This document shows positions 26,055 through 35,298 of a DNA stretch of 50,345 nt, piece by piece (positions within the stretch are counted from its first letter, which is position 1; the number at the start of each line of letters is the position of its first letter). The position numbers and the translations under genes were made by a program. Source of the DNA: Candidatus Thioglobus autotrophicus. GTDB lineage: Bacteria; Pseudomonadota; Gammaproteobacteria; PS1; Pseudothioglobaceae. The notes under the pieces are model-generated. The model saw only the letters and a list, made by a program, of their open reading frames with translations, was not told the origin of the DNA and ran no database searches. The stretch spans positions 1 through 50,345 of the forward strand of contig JAKUUR010000012.1 of the NCBI GenBank assembly GCA_022448455.1, in the 5' to 3' direction.

Positions 26055-28295
26055 TTAGTCTTCTGACTCAATATAAATAATGTTTGTTACGTAACCGGGC
26101 CTTAGTTCTTTTCCACGCCTTGCACGATGACTGACAAAGTGAATCCAATCCCCAGGCTTATAAAGTGGCTTTCTCTTTCCATAATATACTCGCAACTTTT
26201 GAGTTTCATTAAGGGCGCACAGGCCGGTAATAAGCTCTTTTCTTGCGGTCAAATCCGTAGCTGGAATCTGAATTAGTTTGTTACCCTTACCCTTCGAAAG
26301 TTGTGGTAGTTCAGCTATTGGAAATATCAGCAACCTTCCTCTATTAGTTGTAACAGCAACGTATTGGCTCTCAAGATCCTCAACCAGTACGATTTTCATA
26401 GCTTTGGATTTACTAGGTAATGTAATGGCGTTTTTACCAGACTTGGTTTTAGATTTAAGGTTACCTAGGTTTGATATAAATCCATATCCTACATCTGAGG
26501 CAAGTAGAACAAGTTGCTCATCATCACCCATCACTACATCTATAAATTCAGCCCCTATAGGTGGCGTTAATCGCCCAGTTAATGGCTCACCCTGACCCCT
26601 AGCACTCGGCAAACTACTAGCCAGCAAGGTGTATGAACGACCTGTAGAGTCCATAAAAAATGCCATTTTATTGCTTTTTCCTTTGGCGTCTTGTAGATAG
26701 GTATCTCCAGCCTTATAGTTAAGTGAACCAGGGTCAATTTCATGACCCTTGGCAGCCTTAACCCAGCCCTTTTCACTTAATACTACTGTGACGTTCTCAG
26801 CAGGAACCATGTCCTGATCATTAAATGCCTGAGCAGTAGGCACATCTGAAATAATTTGACAGCGTCTCTTATCTCCAAATTCCTCAACGATAACTCTTAA
26901 TTCCTTCTTGATAAATGTTTTCAAACGAGTTTCACTTGAAAGAAGTAACTCAATTGTTTTTCGCTCTTTTCCAAGCAATACTTCTTCGCTTTTGATTTTA
27001 ATTTCTTCAAGTTTTGCTAAATGGCGTAACTTTAATTCTAAGATAGCTTCTGTTTGAATTTCACTAAACTTGAATCGTTTAATTAGAACTGGCTTCGGTT
27101 TTTCTTCTCTACGAATGATAGCTATTATTTCATCAATGTTAAGGTAGGCGACCAATAATCCCTCAAGAATATGTAATCGCTCCAAAATTTTATTGAGTCG
27201 AAACTGAAGTCGGTTAACAACTGCCTGCGTTCTAAATTGCAACCATTCCTTGAGTAACGGAATGAGAGGCTTAACCTGTGGCTTACCATCTAATCCGATA
27301 ACATTCATATTGACTCGATAATTTTTTTCAAGATCCGTTGTAGCAAACAAATGCAGCATCAGTTGCTCACAATCGACCCTATTTGATCGAGGTACAATGA
27401 CAATTCGAGTTGGATTCTCATGATCAGACTCATCTCGAAGGTCTTCAACCAAAGGTAGCTTTTTATTGCGCATTTGGGTTGCGATTTGAGCAACGACTTT
27501 GGCGCCTGATGTTTGATATGGAAGTGCCTCAATGATAATTTCACCGTCCTCTTTGATATAACTTGCTCTCATTTTGACGGAACCATTGCCAGTCTCATAC
27601 ATCTGGTAGAGTTCATTTTTGGTGCTAACAATATAGGCATTTGTCGGATAATCAGGAGCAGGCAATATCTTAAGCAAAGCATCCAAATCAGTGGAAGGTC
27701 TTTCTAGCAATTGAATACAGGCTGTCACGACCTCTATAAGGTTATGGGGTGGCATATCTGTTGCCATACCCACAGCAATTCCTGATGTTCCATTAAGTAA
27801 CAGGTTGGGAATTTGCGCAGGTAATTGTTGTGGCTCCTGAATTGTGCCATCAAAATTATCAGCCCAATCGACAGTACCTAGATTAATTTCACTGAGAAGT
27901 AGATCAGCGTATTGAGAAAGTTTAGATTCAGTATATCTCATTGCGGCAAATGATTTAGGATCATCTGGAGCACCCCAGTTTCCTTGCCCATCAATGAAAG
28001 GGTATCGGTAAGAAAACGGTTGAGCCATCAAAACCATGGCCTCATAACAAGCACTATCGCCATGAGGATGGAATTTACCCAAAACATCACCAACAGTTCT
28101 TGCTGACTTTTTAAACTTTGCTGTGGATTTCAAGCCAAGCTCGCTCATGGCGTAGATAATGCGCCTTTGAACTGGTTTTAAGCCATCTCCAATAAAGGGA
28201 AGAGCGCGATCAAGAATGACATACATTGAATAATTAAGATAAGCGCGCTCACTATAGACTCCAACACTTTGTCTTTCAATGCCGTTTTGGCTCAT
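26055..28295 (-). CDS. parC: DNA topoisomerase IV subunit A
   Basis: ParC cuts and rejoins DNA in decatenation. The catalytic tyrosine is Y121 in [10 protein letters not shown], and the quinolone region reads [12 protein letters not shown] with S81 and E85 as in E. coli S80/E84. It lacks the QRRGGKG box, which separates it from the GyrA encoded at 21065. At 746 residues it is the expected length. parE is absent from the window. The gene is 73 bases upstream of queD, so the two could share a transcript. Confidence 0.96.
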   Translation of the reverse strand: MSQNGIERQSVGVYSERAYLNYSMYVILDRALPFIGDGLKPVQRRIIYAMSELGLKSTAKFKKSARTVGDVLGKFHPHGDSACYEAMVLMAQPFSYRYPFIDGQGNWGAPDDPKSFAAMRYTESKLSQYADLLLSEINLGTVDWADNFDGTIQEPQQLPAQIPNLLLNGTSGIAVGMATDMPPHNLIEVVTACIQLLERPSTDLDALLKILPAPDYPTNAYIVSTKNELYQMYETGNGSVKMRASYIKEDGEIIIEALPYQTSGAKVVAQIATQMRNKKLPLVEDLRDESDHENPTRIVIVPRSNRVDCEQLMLHLFATTDLEKNYRVNMNVIGLDGKPQVKPLIPLLKEWLQFRTQAVVNRLQFRLNKILERLHILEGLLVAYLNIDEIIAIIRREEKPKPVLIKRFKFSEIQTEAILELKLRHLAKLEEIKIKSEEVLLGKERKTIELLLSSETRLKTFIKKELRVIVEEFGDKRRCQIISDVPTAQAFNDQDMVPAENVTVVLSEKGWVKAAKGHEIDPGSLNYKAGDTYLQDAKGKSNKMAFFMDSTGRSYTLLASSLPSARGQGEPLTGRLTPPIGAEFIDVVMGDDEQLVLLASDVGYGFISNLGNLKSKTKSGKNAITLPSKSKAMKIVLVEDLESQYVAVTTNRGRLLIFPIAELPQLSKGKGNKLIQIPATDLTARKELITGLCALNETQKLRVYYGKRKPLYKPGDWIHFVSHRARRGKELRPGYVTNIIYIESED

Positions 28296-28413
28296 TCCTT
28301 CCTTAATAATTTACTTAATGAAAATCACACAAAATATATCTATGCGAATTGTCGTTATTTTAATTCAACTCAGTGATCAGTTACGATTAATTAGCAACAA
28401 GTTGTATGATTCA

Positions 28414-28752
28414 TTAACCCGGTGGCCAGGACATCTGGCGACCACCCAAACAATGCATGTGTATATGAAAAACACTCTGACAACCATGGCTATTACAATT
28501 CATAACAAGTCGATAACCTTGCTCAGCAAATCCACGCTCTTTGGCAATCTTTGATGCCGTTATACTCATCTTTCCTATCAACGCTTCATCTCTAGCATCG
28601 TTAGGCGTGGATATATGTTCCTTAGGTATTACCAAAAAATGTTCTGGCGCTTGTGCATTAACGTCTTTAAATGCTACAACTTTATCATCCTCATAAAGCT
28701 TATCAGCAGGAATGTCTCCATTTACTATAGAACAAAAAATACAATTTTCCAT
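28414..28752 (-). CDS. hinT: HIT-family purine nucleoside phosphoramidase HinT
   Basis: This 112-residue protein has the histidine triad HIHMH followed by the family end CLGGRQMSWPPG. The N-terminal CIFCSIVNGDIPADKLYEDD block is typical of HinT/PKCI proteins, with zinc-type cysteines. It hydrolyses AMP-lysine-like phosphoramidates. It is on the same strand as parC, with 118 bases between them. Confidence 0.95.
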   Translation of the reverse strand: MENCIFCSIVNGDIPADKLYEDDKVVAFKDVNAQAPEHFLVIPKEHISTPNDARDEALIGKMSITASKIAKERGFAEQGYRLVMNCNSHGCQSVFHIHMHCLGGRQMSWPPG

Positions 28753-28830
28753 ATCATTATTTTATTTTTGTTAATTTAGAAATCTTATCGTAGAACAATT
28801 ATTGTTATCCAAAAGCACTTATAATCAAAG

Positions 28831-28849
28831 GTTAAATTTAATCATTATT
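28831..28849. promoter_or_regulatory. Weak Fur-box-like match upstream of the nitroreductase gene
   Basis: The 19 bases agree with the Fur consensus GATAATGATAATCATTATC at 14 positions, nearly all in the right half (TAATCATTAT). The left half is poor. It ends 14 bases before the start codon, overlapping the ribosome-binding region. In such A+T-rich DNA this could be chance. Confidence 0.25.
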
Positions 28850-28863
28850 TAAGGATACAGTAT

Positions 28864-29445
28864 ATGCTTTCAAATTCAAGTTTAGAAACATTGTTTACAA
28901 AGGCGAGAAGTCAGAATGGTTGGCTGAACAAAGGTATCACTGATGAGCAGATCCACCAACTTTATGATTTACTGAAGTTTGGTCCCACCTCCGCCAATTG
29001 TTGCCCAGCTCGCTTTACATTTATCCGCACCAAAGAAGCAAAAGAAAGACTAAAGCCTTATTTGGATAGTGGAAATATCAACAAATCAATGAGTGCACCT
29101 GCCGTGGCAATTATTAGCTATGACATTGATTTCTATGAAAAACTACCATACCTTTTTCCTCATACTAACGCTAAATCCTGGTATGAAGGGAAAGAGCAAA
29201 AAATAAAGTTTACAGCTGAACTAAATGCTACACTTCAGGGCGCCTACTTTATCATAGCAGCCCGCTCGATTGGCCTTGATTGTGGTCCAATGATTGGCTT
29301 TAATAAAGAAAAATTAAACCAAGAATTCTTCCCCAATGAAAAGGTTAAATCAATCTTCATCTGCGGTATTGGTTATGGCGACGACACAAAGGTTCGCCCA
29401 AGATCTCCTCGTTTAGACTTTGAAGAGGCTTGTGAAATATTGTGA
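28864..29445 (+). CDS. rutE: RutE-like nitroreductase-family flavoprotein (malonic semialdehyde reductase type)
   Basis: This 193-residue FMN protein of the nitroreductase superfamily has GPTSANCCPARFTFIRT near its N-terminus, LQGAYFIIAARSIGLDCGPM in the middle and RPRSPRLDFEE near the end, all as in RutE. RutE reduces malonic semialdehyde to 3-hydroxypropionate in pyrimidine breakdown. No other rut gene is near, so it may serve more generally. AAGGA lies 7-8 bases before the ATG. It converges on the RdhA-like gene. Confidence 0.88.
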   Translation: MLSNSSLETLFTKARSQNGWLNKGITDEQIHQLYDLLKFGPTSANCCPARFTFIRTKEAKERLKPYLDSGNINKSMSAPAVAIISYDIDFYEKLPYLFPHTNAKSWYEGKEQKIKFTAELNATLQGAYFIIAARSIGLDCGPMIGFNKEKLNQEFFPNEKVKSIFICGIGYGDDTKVRPRSPRLDFEEACEIL

Positions 29446-29493
29446 CATTTCCTAACTTAATTTAAATTCAGAAAAAGGCTTTTTTCGGCCAAT

Positions 29494-30720
29494 TTACTTT
29501 CTAAAAAAGATTTTTGCATATCTGGCCAGGAGTTTATCTCGAGCTCCTTGCCACCACAGTGAGGACTTTTGCCGCTCTCCATAGCCTAACTTAACGTCAA
29601 GCCAGAGCATAAAGTGGCGCAATCTTGTGCCGGCAAGTCGGAGACCTAATTTATGAAGCCAGCGAGAATAGTCTTTGTTGTAAGGACATACACGTATACA
29701 GATGGAACAATCGGTGTTTTGTGCCGCCCAAAATCCAAAACATTTTTCACCATCTACAGACCATTTTTTAACGCCATGAATATTTGACTGGTTGTAAGTG
29801 TCTTTTGATGGAGGACCATCTGGAATAGCTTTTACAGGGCAGCCCTTTGTACATCGTCTGCAGATTTCACAGAACTCTTTGACACCAAACCTAATGGGCC
29901 GATCGTGAGCTAAAGGCAAATTTGTGTAGACTTTTCCCAAACGGATTCGAGGGCCGTACTTCGGAGTGATTAACAAACCGTGCCTGCCGTATTCACCTAG
30001 GCCAGCCTTAATCGCATAAGGAATTGCTAAGGATGTATCATTCATACTACCTATTGCTTCATATCCAAGATTGCGTATATATTGTGTTAGCGAAAGAACG
30101 GTAAGAGCATCATGAGAATAGCCCAGCCCAGTTGCAGAACCGCTCAAAGCGGAAGGCACTGTTCTAACCAATTCATAGTCCATAGGTTGCGCAACAACGA
30201 TAACATTATTTAAAGTATCAGGAATTTCAGCAGGTCTAGAAGTTGCACTCATATCGCTGAATTTCCTACTGTATTCCCAACGATTGTCGTAGTTTGTGAT
30301 ACCTACGAGACCAGCTCCGAATTCTAGTGCTATTTTCTTAATTTCGTCGCTTGCCTGTTGTTCTGTACCCATATCGATTTGTGTATCTGCAACTGGAGTT
30401 TGCAGGGTAAATGCATCTGAAAACCCTTCCCTTCGATCGTCATCTTTATTAATCTCAGTTAAGAGATCGCTCACATGCCAGGCAGCATTTCTTAGCGCAT
30501 AGTCTTTTTGTGAATAGCCGTCTGCTTTGCGCCAGGTTTTTAATGGCTCACGATAGGTAGCGAAGAACAGCTTGGTTTTTTTGCTTTTAATAGAGTCGTC
30601 CCACCAAGCACGACGAAAAACATCATTTTTCTGATCAAACCTCGCAAAATCATCCAAAATCTGAAAGCCGGCCTCGAGGTCATTTGAATTATTTTTTTTT
30701 ACTATTTCTTCTATGCCCAT
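29494..30720 (-). CDS. Soluble reductive-dehalogenase-like (RdhA-family) iron-sulfur protein
   Basis: This 408-residue protein has RdhA-type features. A conserved stretch (GLGEYGRHGLLITPKYGPRI, 240-259) in the corrinoid/active-site region contains a candidate catalytic tyrosine at 244. Two [4Fe-4S] sites follow: C284, C287, C290, C294 (CEICRRCTKGCP) and C327, C338, C341, C345. Respiratory RdhA enzymes have a twin-arginine signal and a neighbouring RdhB anchor; neither is present, so it should be cytoplasmic, like catabolic RdhA. The wider family also includes the epoxyqueuosine reductase QueG, but QueG is shorter, so a queuosine role despite nearby queD is less likely. The substrate is unknown. 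Confidence 0.82.
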   Translation of the reverse strand: MGIEEIVKKNNSNDLEAGFQILDDFARFDQKNDVFRRAWWDDSIKSKKTKLFFATYREPLKTWRKADGYSQKDYALRNAAWHVSDLLTEINKDDDRREGFSDAFTLQTPVADTQIDMGTEQQASDEIKKIALEFGAGLVGITNYDNRWEYSRKFSDMSATSRPAEIPDTLNNVIVVAQPMDYELVRTVPSALSGSATGLGYSHDALTVLSLTQYIRNLGYEAIGSMNDTSLAIPYAIKAGLGEYGRHGLLITPKYGPRIRLGKVYTNLPLAHDRPIRFGVKEFCEICRRCTKGCPVKAIPDGPPSKDTYNQSNIHGVKKWSVDGEKCFGFWAAQNTDCSICIRVCPYNKDYSRWLHKLGLRLAGTRLRHFMLWLDVKLGYGERQKSSLWWQGARDKLLARYAKIFFRK

Positions 30721-30788
30721 AGTTATTTTCCGTATAAATTTAAACTCAGTATATACCCATAAGGGAATTCAAATCAAGAACCATCTAA

Positions 30789-31691
30789 TCAACTAAGTTT
30801 AGTGTTTCGTTTAGTGAAAAACTTTTGCAATAATAATCCAAAAATAATTAACACAATACCAACAACTGTTGAAGTCAATATAACTTCTCTAAGGAACAAC
30901 TGGATAATTAATAATGACATAAATGGCGTAATAAATACCAAGCTAGTAACTTTTGCAATACTCGAGGTCATTCTCAAAGCCGATTGCCAAACAACAAATG
31001 TAACTCCCATCTCAAAGAGTCCAACGTAAGCGGCGCCAATAAAACCATTCATTGAAGGAATCACAAATGTAGAACTAAAGAGAACAGCAAAGGCTATAAA
31101 AGGCAAACTAAATAGAAAAATTAAAAACAAACTAACCACAGTATCATTTTTGTGTTTTGTATTGAACAACCAAAACAACGCCCAAATTACGGTTGTTATC
31201 AAAGCATAAATAACACCTTTCGGGTTATCAAATTGCAGTGACAAAAGATCGCCATTAGTAGCAATAACAATTACACCAATATAACTGATGATGATTGAGA
31301 GAAATGCCTTCATACTAATTCTTTGCTTTAGAATCGGGATTGATAAAATAACCATCATCACCACCCAACTATAATTTATTGCCATAGCTTCTTGTGCAGG
31401 TAATATATCGTAAGCTTTAAGTAGAATAATGTAGTAAAGGCAGGGATTTAAGATTGCTAGAAGAGCACAGCGCAACAAACCCTCCATTGTGAAGCGTCGA
31501 ATCAGTTTTAATTTCCCTTGAAAAAGAAGAATAAAGAAAAAAGCTAAGACTGAAAATATGGTTGCATAAAAAACCAACTGAACAGGTTCCAAATATTCTA
31601 GTGAAAGCTTAAAGGCAGTGGCTACTGTGGACCAGAAAAATATAGCAATAGCTGCAAAAAAATAGGCTTTATTTTGGTTTGAAATCGACAT
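30789..31691 (-). CDS. EamA/DMT-superfamily membrane transporter
   Basis: Ten hydrophobic segments make up this 300-residue protein, arranged as two repeated EamA halves; the second starts at about residue 150. The first helix region (FFAAIAIFFWSTVATAFKLS) has the family look. Such proteins export amino acids, nucleosides or other metabolites, and the substrate cannot be read from sequence. It is 68 bases upstream of the RdhA-like gene on the same strand and follows a methyltransferase gene by 25 bases. Confidence 0.85.
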   Translation of the reverse strand: MSISNQNKAYFFAAIAIFFWSTVATAFKLSLEYLEPVQLVFYATIFSVLAFFFILLFQGKLKLIRRFTMEGLLRCALLAILNPCLYYIILLKAYDILPAQEAMAINYSWVVMMVILSIPILKQRISMKAFLSIIISYIGVIVIATNGDLLSLQFDNPKGVIYALITTVIWALFWLFNTKHKNDTVVSLFLIFLFSLPFIAFAVLFSSTFVIPSMNGFIGAAYVGLFEMGVTFVVWQSALRMTSSIAKVTSLVFITPFMSLLIIQLFLREVILTSTVVGIVLIIFGLLLQKFFTKRNTKLS

Positions 31692-31716
31692 TGATATCTT
31701 GATTTAATTATTTAAA

Positions 31717-32352
31717 TTAAGCGGTTACCTCATATAAGCACAACTGACAACTCACACCTTCAACAACGTTATAGTCTGTAGTAAAGCGTTCTAAACAACG
31801 CCACAAATTCTTTTCTTCTAGCTCTATGATAGTTTTATCATAGGGCAAAAAGTCCCACTCTTGATCGCGCACAGTAAAGCTAATATATCCGCCAGTTTTG
31901 GTAACTCGTACCATTTCTGAAAATGCTTCAGGTCCAACATGTCCACAGGTAAATGTTCCAGCACAAATAATTGCATCAAAAGTTTTGTCTTTAAATGTAA
32001 GTTTTTCAGTTAAGTCAGCTAAACCAAGAGATTGATACACATTTTTTTCCAAAGCTTGGTCTATCATTGGCTGAGAAAAGTCAACTCCCACAATATTTTT
32101 AAATTTCTTCTCGTGAAGTATTTCGCCTACAAGCCCAGTACCACATCCAGCATCAAGTATTTTAGCTTTGGAATTATCTAAATATTTAAGTAGAAGCTCG
32201 GTAGTAATCGAGTGACCAATATAGCCAATTATTTCAACAACATCATGGTCGTAATTGCCAGCCCAAACCTTATAAAGCTCTTCTAAATCTTCTTGGTTAG
32301 TGGCATGTAGTGCGTTAAACACAATAGGATGCATGCTGTCAGTATTTTTCAA
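31717..32352 (-). CDS. Class I SAM-dependent methyltransferase
   Basis: This 211-residue protein has the Rossmann methyltransferase motif I ILDAGCGTGLVGEIL, then VGVDFSQPMIDQA (motif II) and FDAIICAGTFTCGHVGPEA (motif IV). The N-terminal segment (DLEELYKVWAGNYDHDVVE) resembles WBSCR27-like methyltransferases. The substrate is unknown. It lies between two EamA-type transporters on the same strand, with 25 bases to the next and 130 bases to the previous. Confidence 0.85.
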   Translation of the reverse strand: MKNTDSMHPIVFNALHATNQEDLEELYKVWAGNYDHDVVEIIGYIGHSITTELLLKYLDNSKAKILDAGCGTGLVGEILHEKKFKNIVGVDFSQPMIDQALEKNVYQSLGLADLTEKLTFKDKTFDAIICAGTFTCGHVGPEAFSEMVRVTKTGGYISFTVRDQEWDFLPYDKTIIELEEKNLWRCLERFTTDYNVVEGVSCQLCLYEVTA

Positions 32353-32482
32353 AAATTTCTCCAGGAACTGCTAAAATAAACCACTCCTTTTGATCCTCAA
32401 GCTACATCAACCAGAAGTATCTTATCCTAACATAGGGTCCAAGGTGAGTCTATAAATTAAATCACACCAATAATGCTACCTA

Positions 32483-33346
32483 TCATGCTTTTCTAATCAA
32501 AGCATAACAATAAACTACGAGACCAATCCATACACCAACAAACCCAATTAGTTGGTCAATGTTAACTGGCTCTTCATGCAGTAAATAACCAACTAAAAAC
32601 TGAATTGTAGGGGTAATAAAAAATAATATGCCTACTGTTGTCATAGGTAGGAGTTTTGCTCCAATAGTGAAAAGTGCTAAAGGAAGGACAGTAACAAAAC
32701 CCGCCAAGATTAATAATACATCTGTAGTTAAATTGATATTAAGAAAGGAAACTTCTTGATAAAAATACATCCATATTGTGAATACAAAGGCCACTGGTAA
32801 AAGTAATAAAGTTTCAATATAAAGTCCAGGCACTGCGGAAGTAACCATTGCTTTTCTCGCAACCCCGTATAAGGCAAAACTGACTCCAAGTATAAAACCC
32901 AACCATGGAAAAGAGTCACTACTAAACACATAATACAAAGCTCCCACTGATGCAAACAGAGCCGACCACTGCTTTAATCTGGAAATTCTTTCATGGAAAA
33001 AAATATAACCTCCTAACATACTTATTACTGGCGCCAGAAAGTAACCCATAGAACCCTCAATTACTCGTCCAAGGTTAACGGCAACAATATAAGTTCCCCA
33101 ATTAATAGTTATAAGAGTAGCTGTCAACAACAAGAAAAGTAGCTCTTTGCGGGAAGTGATAGATTTCTTGAAATTAGTATGCCAACTTGATTTCAAGTAG
33201 ACGATAATAAAAAGAATAGGCACAGCCCAAACCACTCTGTGTAGTAGAACTTCAGAAGGGTTTACATGATTTAATAATGCCCAATAAATAGGAAACAAAC
33301 CCCAAAGAAGGTAACCCGACAAGATAAGTACGATACCCCTATTCAT
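32483..33346 (-). CDS. rarD: RarD-type EamA transporter
   Basis: This 287-residue, ten-helix membrane protein begins RGIVLILSGYLLWGLFPIYW and contains LLHRVVWAVP and GRVIEGSMGYFLAPVISMLGG, blocks specific to the RarD branch. RarD was named for chloramphenicol sensitivity, but its natural substrate is not settled. It is a separate branch from the EamA protein encoded at 30789. Confidence 0.9.
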   Translation of the reverse strand: MNRGIVLILSGYLLWGLFPIYWALLNHVNPSEVLLHRVVWAVPILFIIVYLKSSWHTNFKKSITSRKELLFLLLTATLITINWGTYIVAVNLGRVIEGSMGYFLAPVISMLGGYIFFHERISRLKQWSALFASVGALYYVFSSDSFPWLGFILGVSFALYGVARKAMVTSAVPGLYIETLLLLPVAFVFTIWMYFYQEVSFLNINLTTDVLLILAGFVTVLPLALFTIGAKLLPMTTVGILFFITPTIQFLVGYLLHEEPVNIDQLIGFVGVWIGLVVYCYALIRKA

Positions 33347-33398
33347 GAATTCTTCCCTCTATAAAGAAACGGTTGGCTATTGTTGATAAAAGGGAAGG

Positions 33399-33779
33399 TT
33401 ATTTAGATGCTTTACTTTTTGCTTTAATAGGTTTCTTAATATTGTTACTGCCGAGACTACCAATTTTTTTAGTGTTGTCATTGATTTCATGCAAAGTTTC
33501 ATTAATACGAAATAGGATAACTACAAGCTCACAGGCTACTCGTGAAGCAAGGGAACCACCGACAACCCAAACTAGACCACGAAAGAAATCACCTTCAAGT
33601 ATATCCCCAATCCCTTTTGTTATAAATGCAAACAATAGTATCCAATAGAAAATCGTAAGTAACTTAGGGGTCACCATTTCTTCTAGATAAAAAATGTAGT
33701 GTTTATCTAGTTTATCAAACCTATCAAGCGAAGGCTTAGCAGCTTTTTTTACACTGTCCCATAGTTCATCTTTGCTCAT
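33399..33779 (-). CDS. DUF4282-type small membrane protein
   Basis: This 126-residue protein has a soluble N-terminus (SKDELWDSVKKAAKPSLDRF), two hydrophobic segments around residues 37-54 and 66-93, and a lysine-rich tail (NNIKKPIKAKSKASK). The layout, with helix ends rich in aromatic residues and a membrane-proximal FRINETLHEIN, fits the DUF4282 family of unknown function. No partner is suggested by its neighbours. Confidence 0.7.
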   Translation of the reverse strand: MSKDELWDSVKKAAKPSLDRFDKLDKHYIFYLEEMVTPKLLTIFYWILLFAFITKGIGDILEGDFFRGLVWVVGGSLASRVACELVVILFRINETLHEINDNTKKIGSLGSNNIKKPIKAKSKASK

Positions 33780-33884
33780 TTTTAATCCTTATTCTCCTCT
33801 GCATATGACCATTATAATACCTATGAATTTTGAGGTTGTATATTCATACTTTTACTGCAGATTAAATGAACAAGATTAAAGGAC

Positions 33885-33917
33885 AAAAAAAAGCCCATCC
33901 AAAAGACGGGCTTTTTT
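33885..33917. terminator. Terminator after the livJ-type gene
   Basis: On the minus strand GCCCGTC pairs with GATGGGC (one G-U pair) around a five-base loop, with A-runs before and T-runs after, so it can act in both directions. It lies 19 bases beyond the stop of the binding-protein gene. Confidence 0.88.
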
Positions 33918-33935
33918 ATCTAAAAGTAAAACTAA

Positions 33936-35120
33936 TTACTCATGTGAAGCTACAGTTGTAAACACACCACCAATAATTTCTTTCTCTGCATAAGAGCCTT
34001 TACCTTCACCCACTGCAGTGAACTCAACGCCAGTAGCGCCAACATAGTCAACAACTAGGCCGCCTGAAATATACTTCAGACATGTGCCTAAGTCACCAGC
34101 ACTACATTGAATACCTGGAGCGTTGGCTATATTCATGACCTGTGCCTGAATGGCAGCTCTGTCAGTTGAACCTGCGGCTTGAGAGGCTAGGATAATTAGA
34201 GCCATCGCGTCATAAGCCTCGGCTGAGTATGCCCCTGTACCATCAACACCACCCGCTTCAGCAACTGATAACCAGTTAGCAGCTAGTGCACCACTTGGTG
34301 CAGGCAATGTACCCCAAGAACCATCTCCAACTGCACCTGAAGTAGTTGTACTCATCATACCATCAGCAAAGACGTAGTCACTAAACGCGCCCGTATCTTC
34401 CGACGCAGCAATGATTCCCTTACCACCTGTATCAGCATAACCAAGAACAGCTAGTGTAGTTGAACCACCTGCAGATAAGGCAGCGACATCAGCAGAGTAG
34501 TCCGCTTTATCGTCTTCATGACCTGACATAACGGTAATAGTTCCACCTACAGCCTCATAGGCAGATGCGAATGCATCAGCTAAACCCTTTCCGTAGTCAT
34601 TATTTGTGTAAGTTACTGCCATATCAGTTTGTCCTCTTGATATCGCAATATCAGCAAGAACTTGTCCTTGTCTTGCATCAGAAGGTGAAGTTCTAAAGAA
34701 CCAGCCACCGTCTTCTTGATCTGTCAAAGCTGGTGAAGTAGCTGATGGTGAAATAGCAACAATACCGTTAGGTACAAGCACATTACTTATCACCGCGCCA
34801 GTATTACCAGAACAGTTAGGACCCATAATGGCGATAACATTTTCGTCATTAATCATACGCTCTGCTTCAGCAATTGCAGCGTCTGGATCGATACACTTTG
34901 AGTCACCTTGGATAACTACAATCGTTCCTTGAAGGTAGTTACCAGAGTCATTTGATTCTGTGACCGCCAAATTAGCACCACCAGACATAGCGCCTATCAT
35001 AGATTCGAGTGGCCCTGTAAATCCTTGCAACTCACCAATATTCACAGTAGCACCAAATGATGCTGTTGCCATCGTAGCTGACAGTACAAAGCCAGCCGTT
35101 ATTTTAATAAGATGTTTCAT
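33936..35120 (-). CDS. livJ: Branched-chain amino acid-type ABC substrate-binding protein (LivJ-like)
   Basis: This periplasmic receptor for the LivFGHM importer has a signal peptide (MKHLIKITAGFVLSATMATASFGA) and 394 residues. The mature protein starts with VNIGELQGFTGPLESM. Ligand-binding blocks such as IMGPNCSGNTGAV, AISPSATSPALTD and MAVTYTNNDYGKGLADAF are characteristic of the type I fold. AGGAGA sits 6 bases upstream of the ATG. It is the last gene after livM, 178 bases away, with its own upstream regulatory region and terminator, so it is probably also transcribed alone. The ligand could be amino acids or amides. Confidence 0.92.
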   Translation of the reverse strand: MKHLIKITAGFVLSATMATASFGATVNIGELQGFTGPLESMIGAMSGGANLAVTESNDSGNYLQGTIVVIQGDSKCIDPDAAIAEAERMINDENVIAIMGPNCSGNTGAVISNVLVPNGIVAISPSATSPALTDQEDGGWFFRTSPSDARQGQVLADIAISRGQTDMAVTYTNNDYGKGLADAFASAYEAVGGTITVMSGHEDDKADYSADVAALSAGGSTTLAVLGYADTGGKGIIAASEDTGAFSDYVFADGMMSTTTSGAVGDGSWGTLPAPSGALAANWLSVAEAGGVDGTGAYSAEAYDAMALIILASQAAGSTDRAAIQAQVMNIANAPGIQCSAGDLGTCLKYISGGLVVDYVGATGVEFTAVGEGKGSYAEKEIIGGVFTTVASHE

Positions 35121-35195
35121 TTTCTCTCCTGTTTTAAAAAAAAGAACCCCAATGCTTAATAGTCTTCATTAAAGCATGTTTCAAAAGGGATTCGG

Positions 35196-35214
35196 GTTAA
35201 TGATAATCATTTTC
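35196..35214. promoter_or_regulatory. Fur-box-like operator upstream of livJ
   Basis: GTTAATGATAATCATTTTC agrees with the 19-base Fur consensus at 17 positions, with the perfect palindromic core AATGATAATCATT at 35199-35211. It lies about 75 bases upstream of the livJ start. The core matches the site upstream of proX except for one base. Confidence 0.7.
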
Positions 35215-35298
35215 TTGGCTTTTGTGTTAAAAATATTTAAAAAAAAATAAAGAAAAGCTTTTCTATAGCAATTTTTCTTGACAACTATCTGTGATTTA

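Noticed and set aside
29466-29490. A hairpin with T-run between rutE and the RdhA-like gene
   Set aside because: Only three paired G/C bases with an eight-base loop, too weak to call a terminator.
35240-35265. A terminator after livM
   Set aside because: The A/T-only stem around AGCT followed by T-runs is too weak; livJ may still receive read-through from livM.
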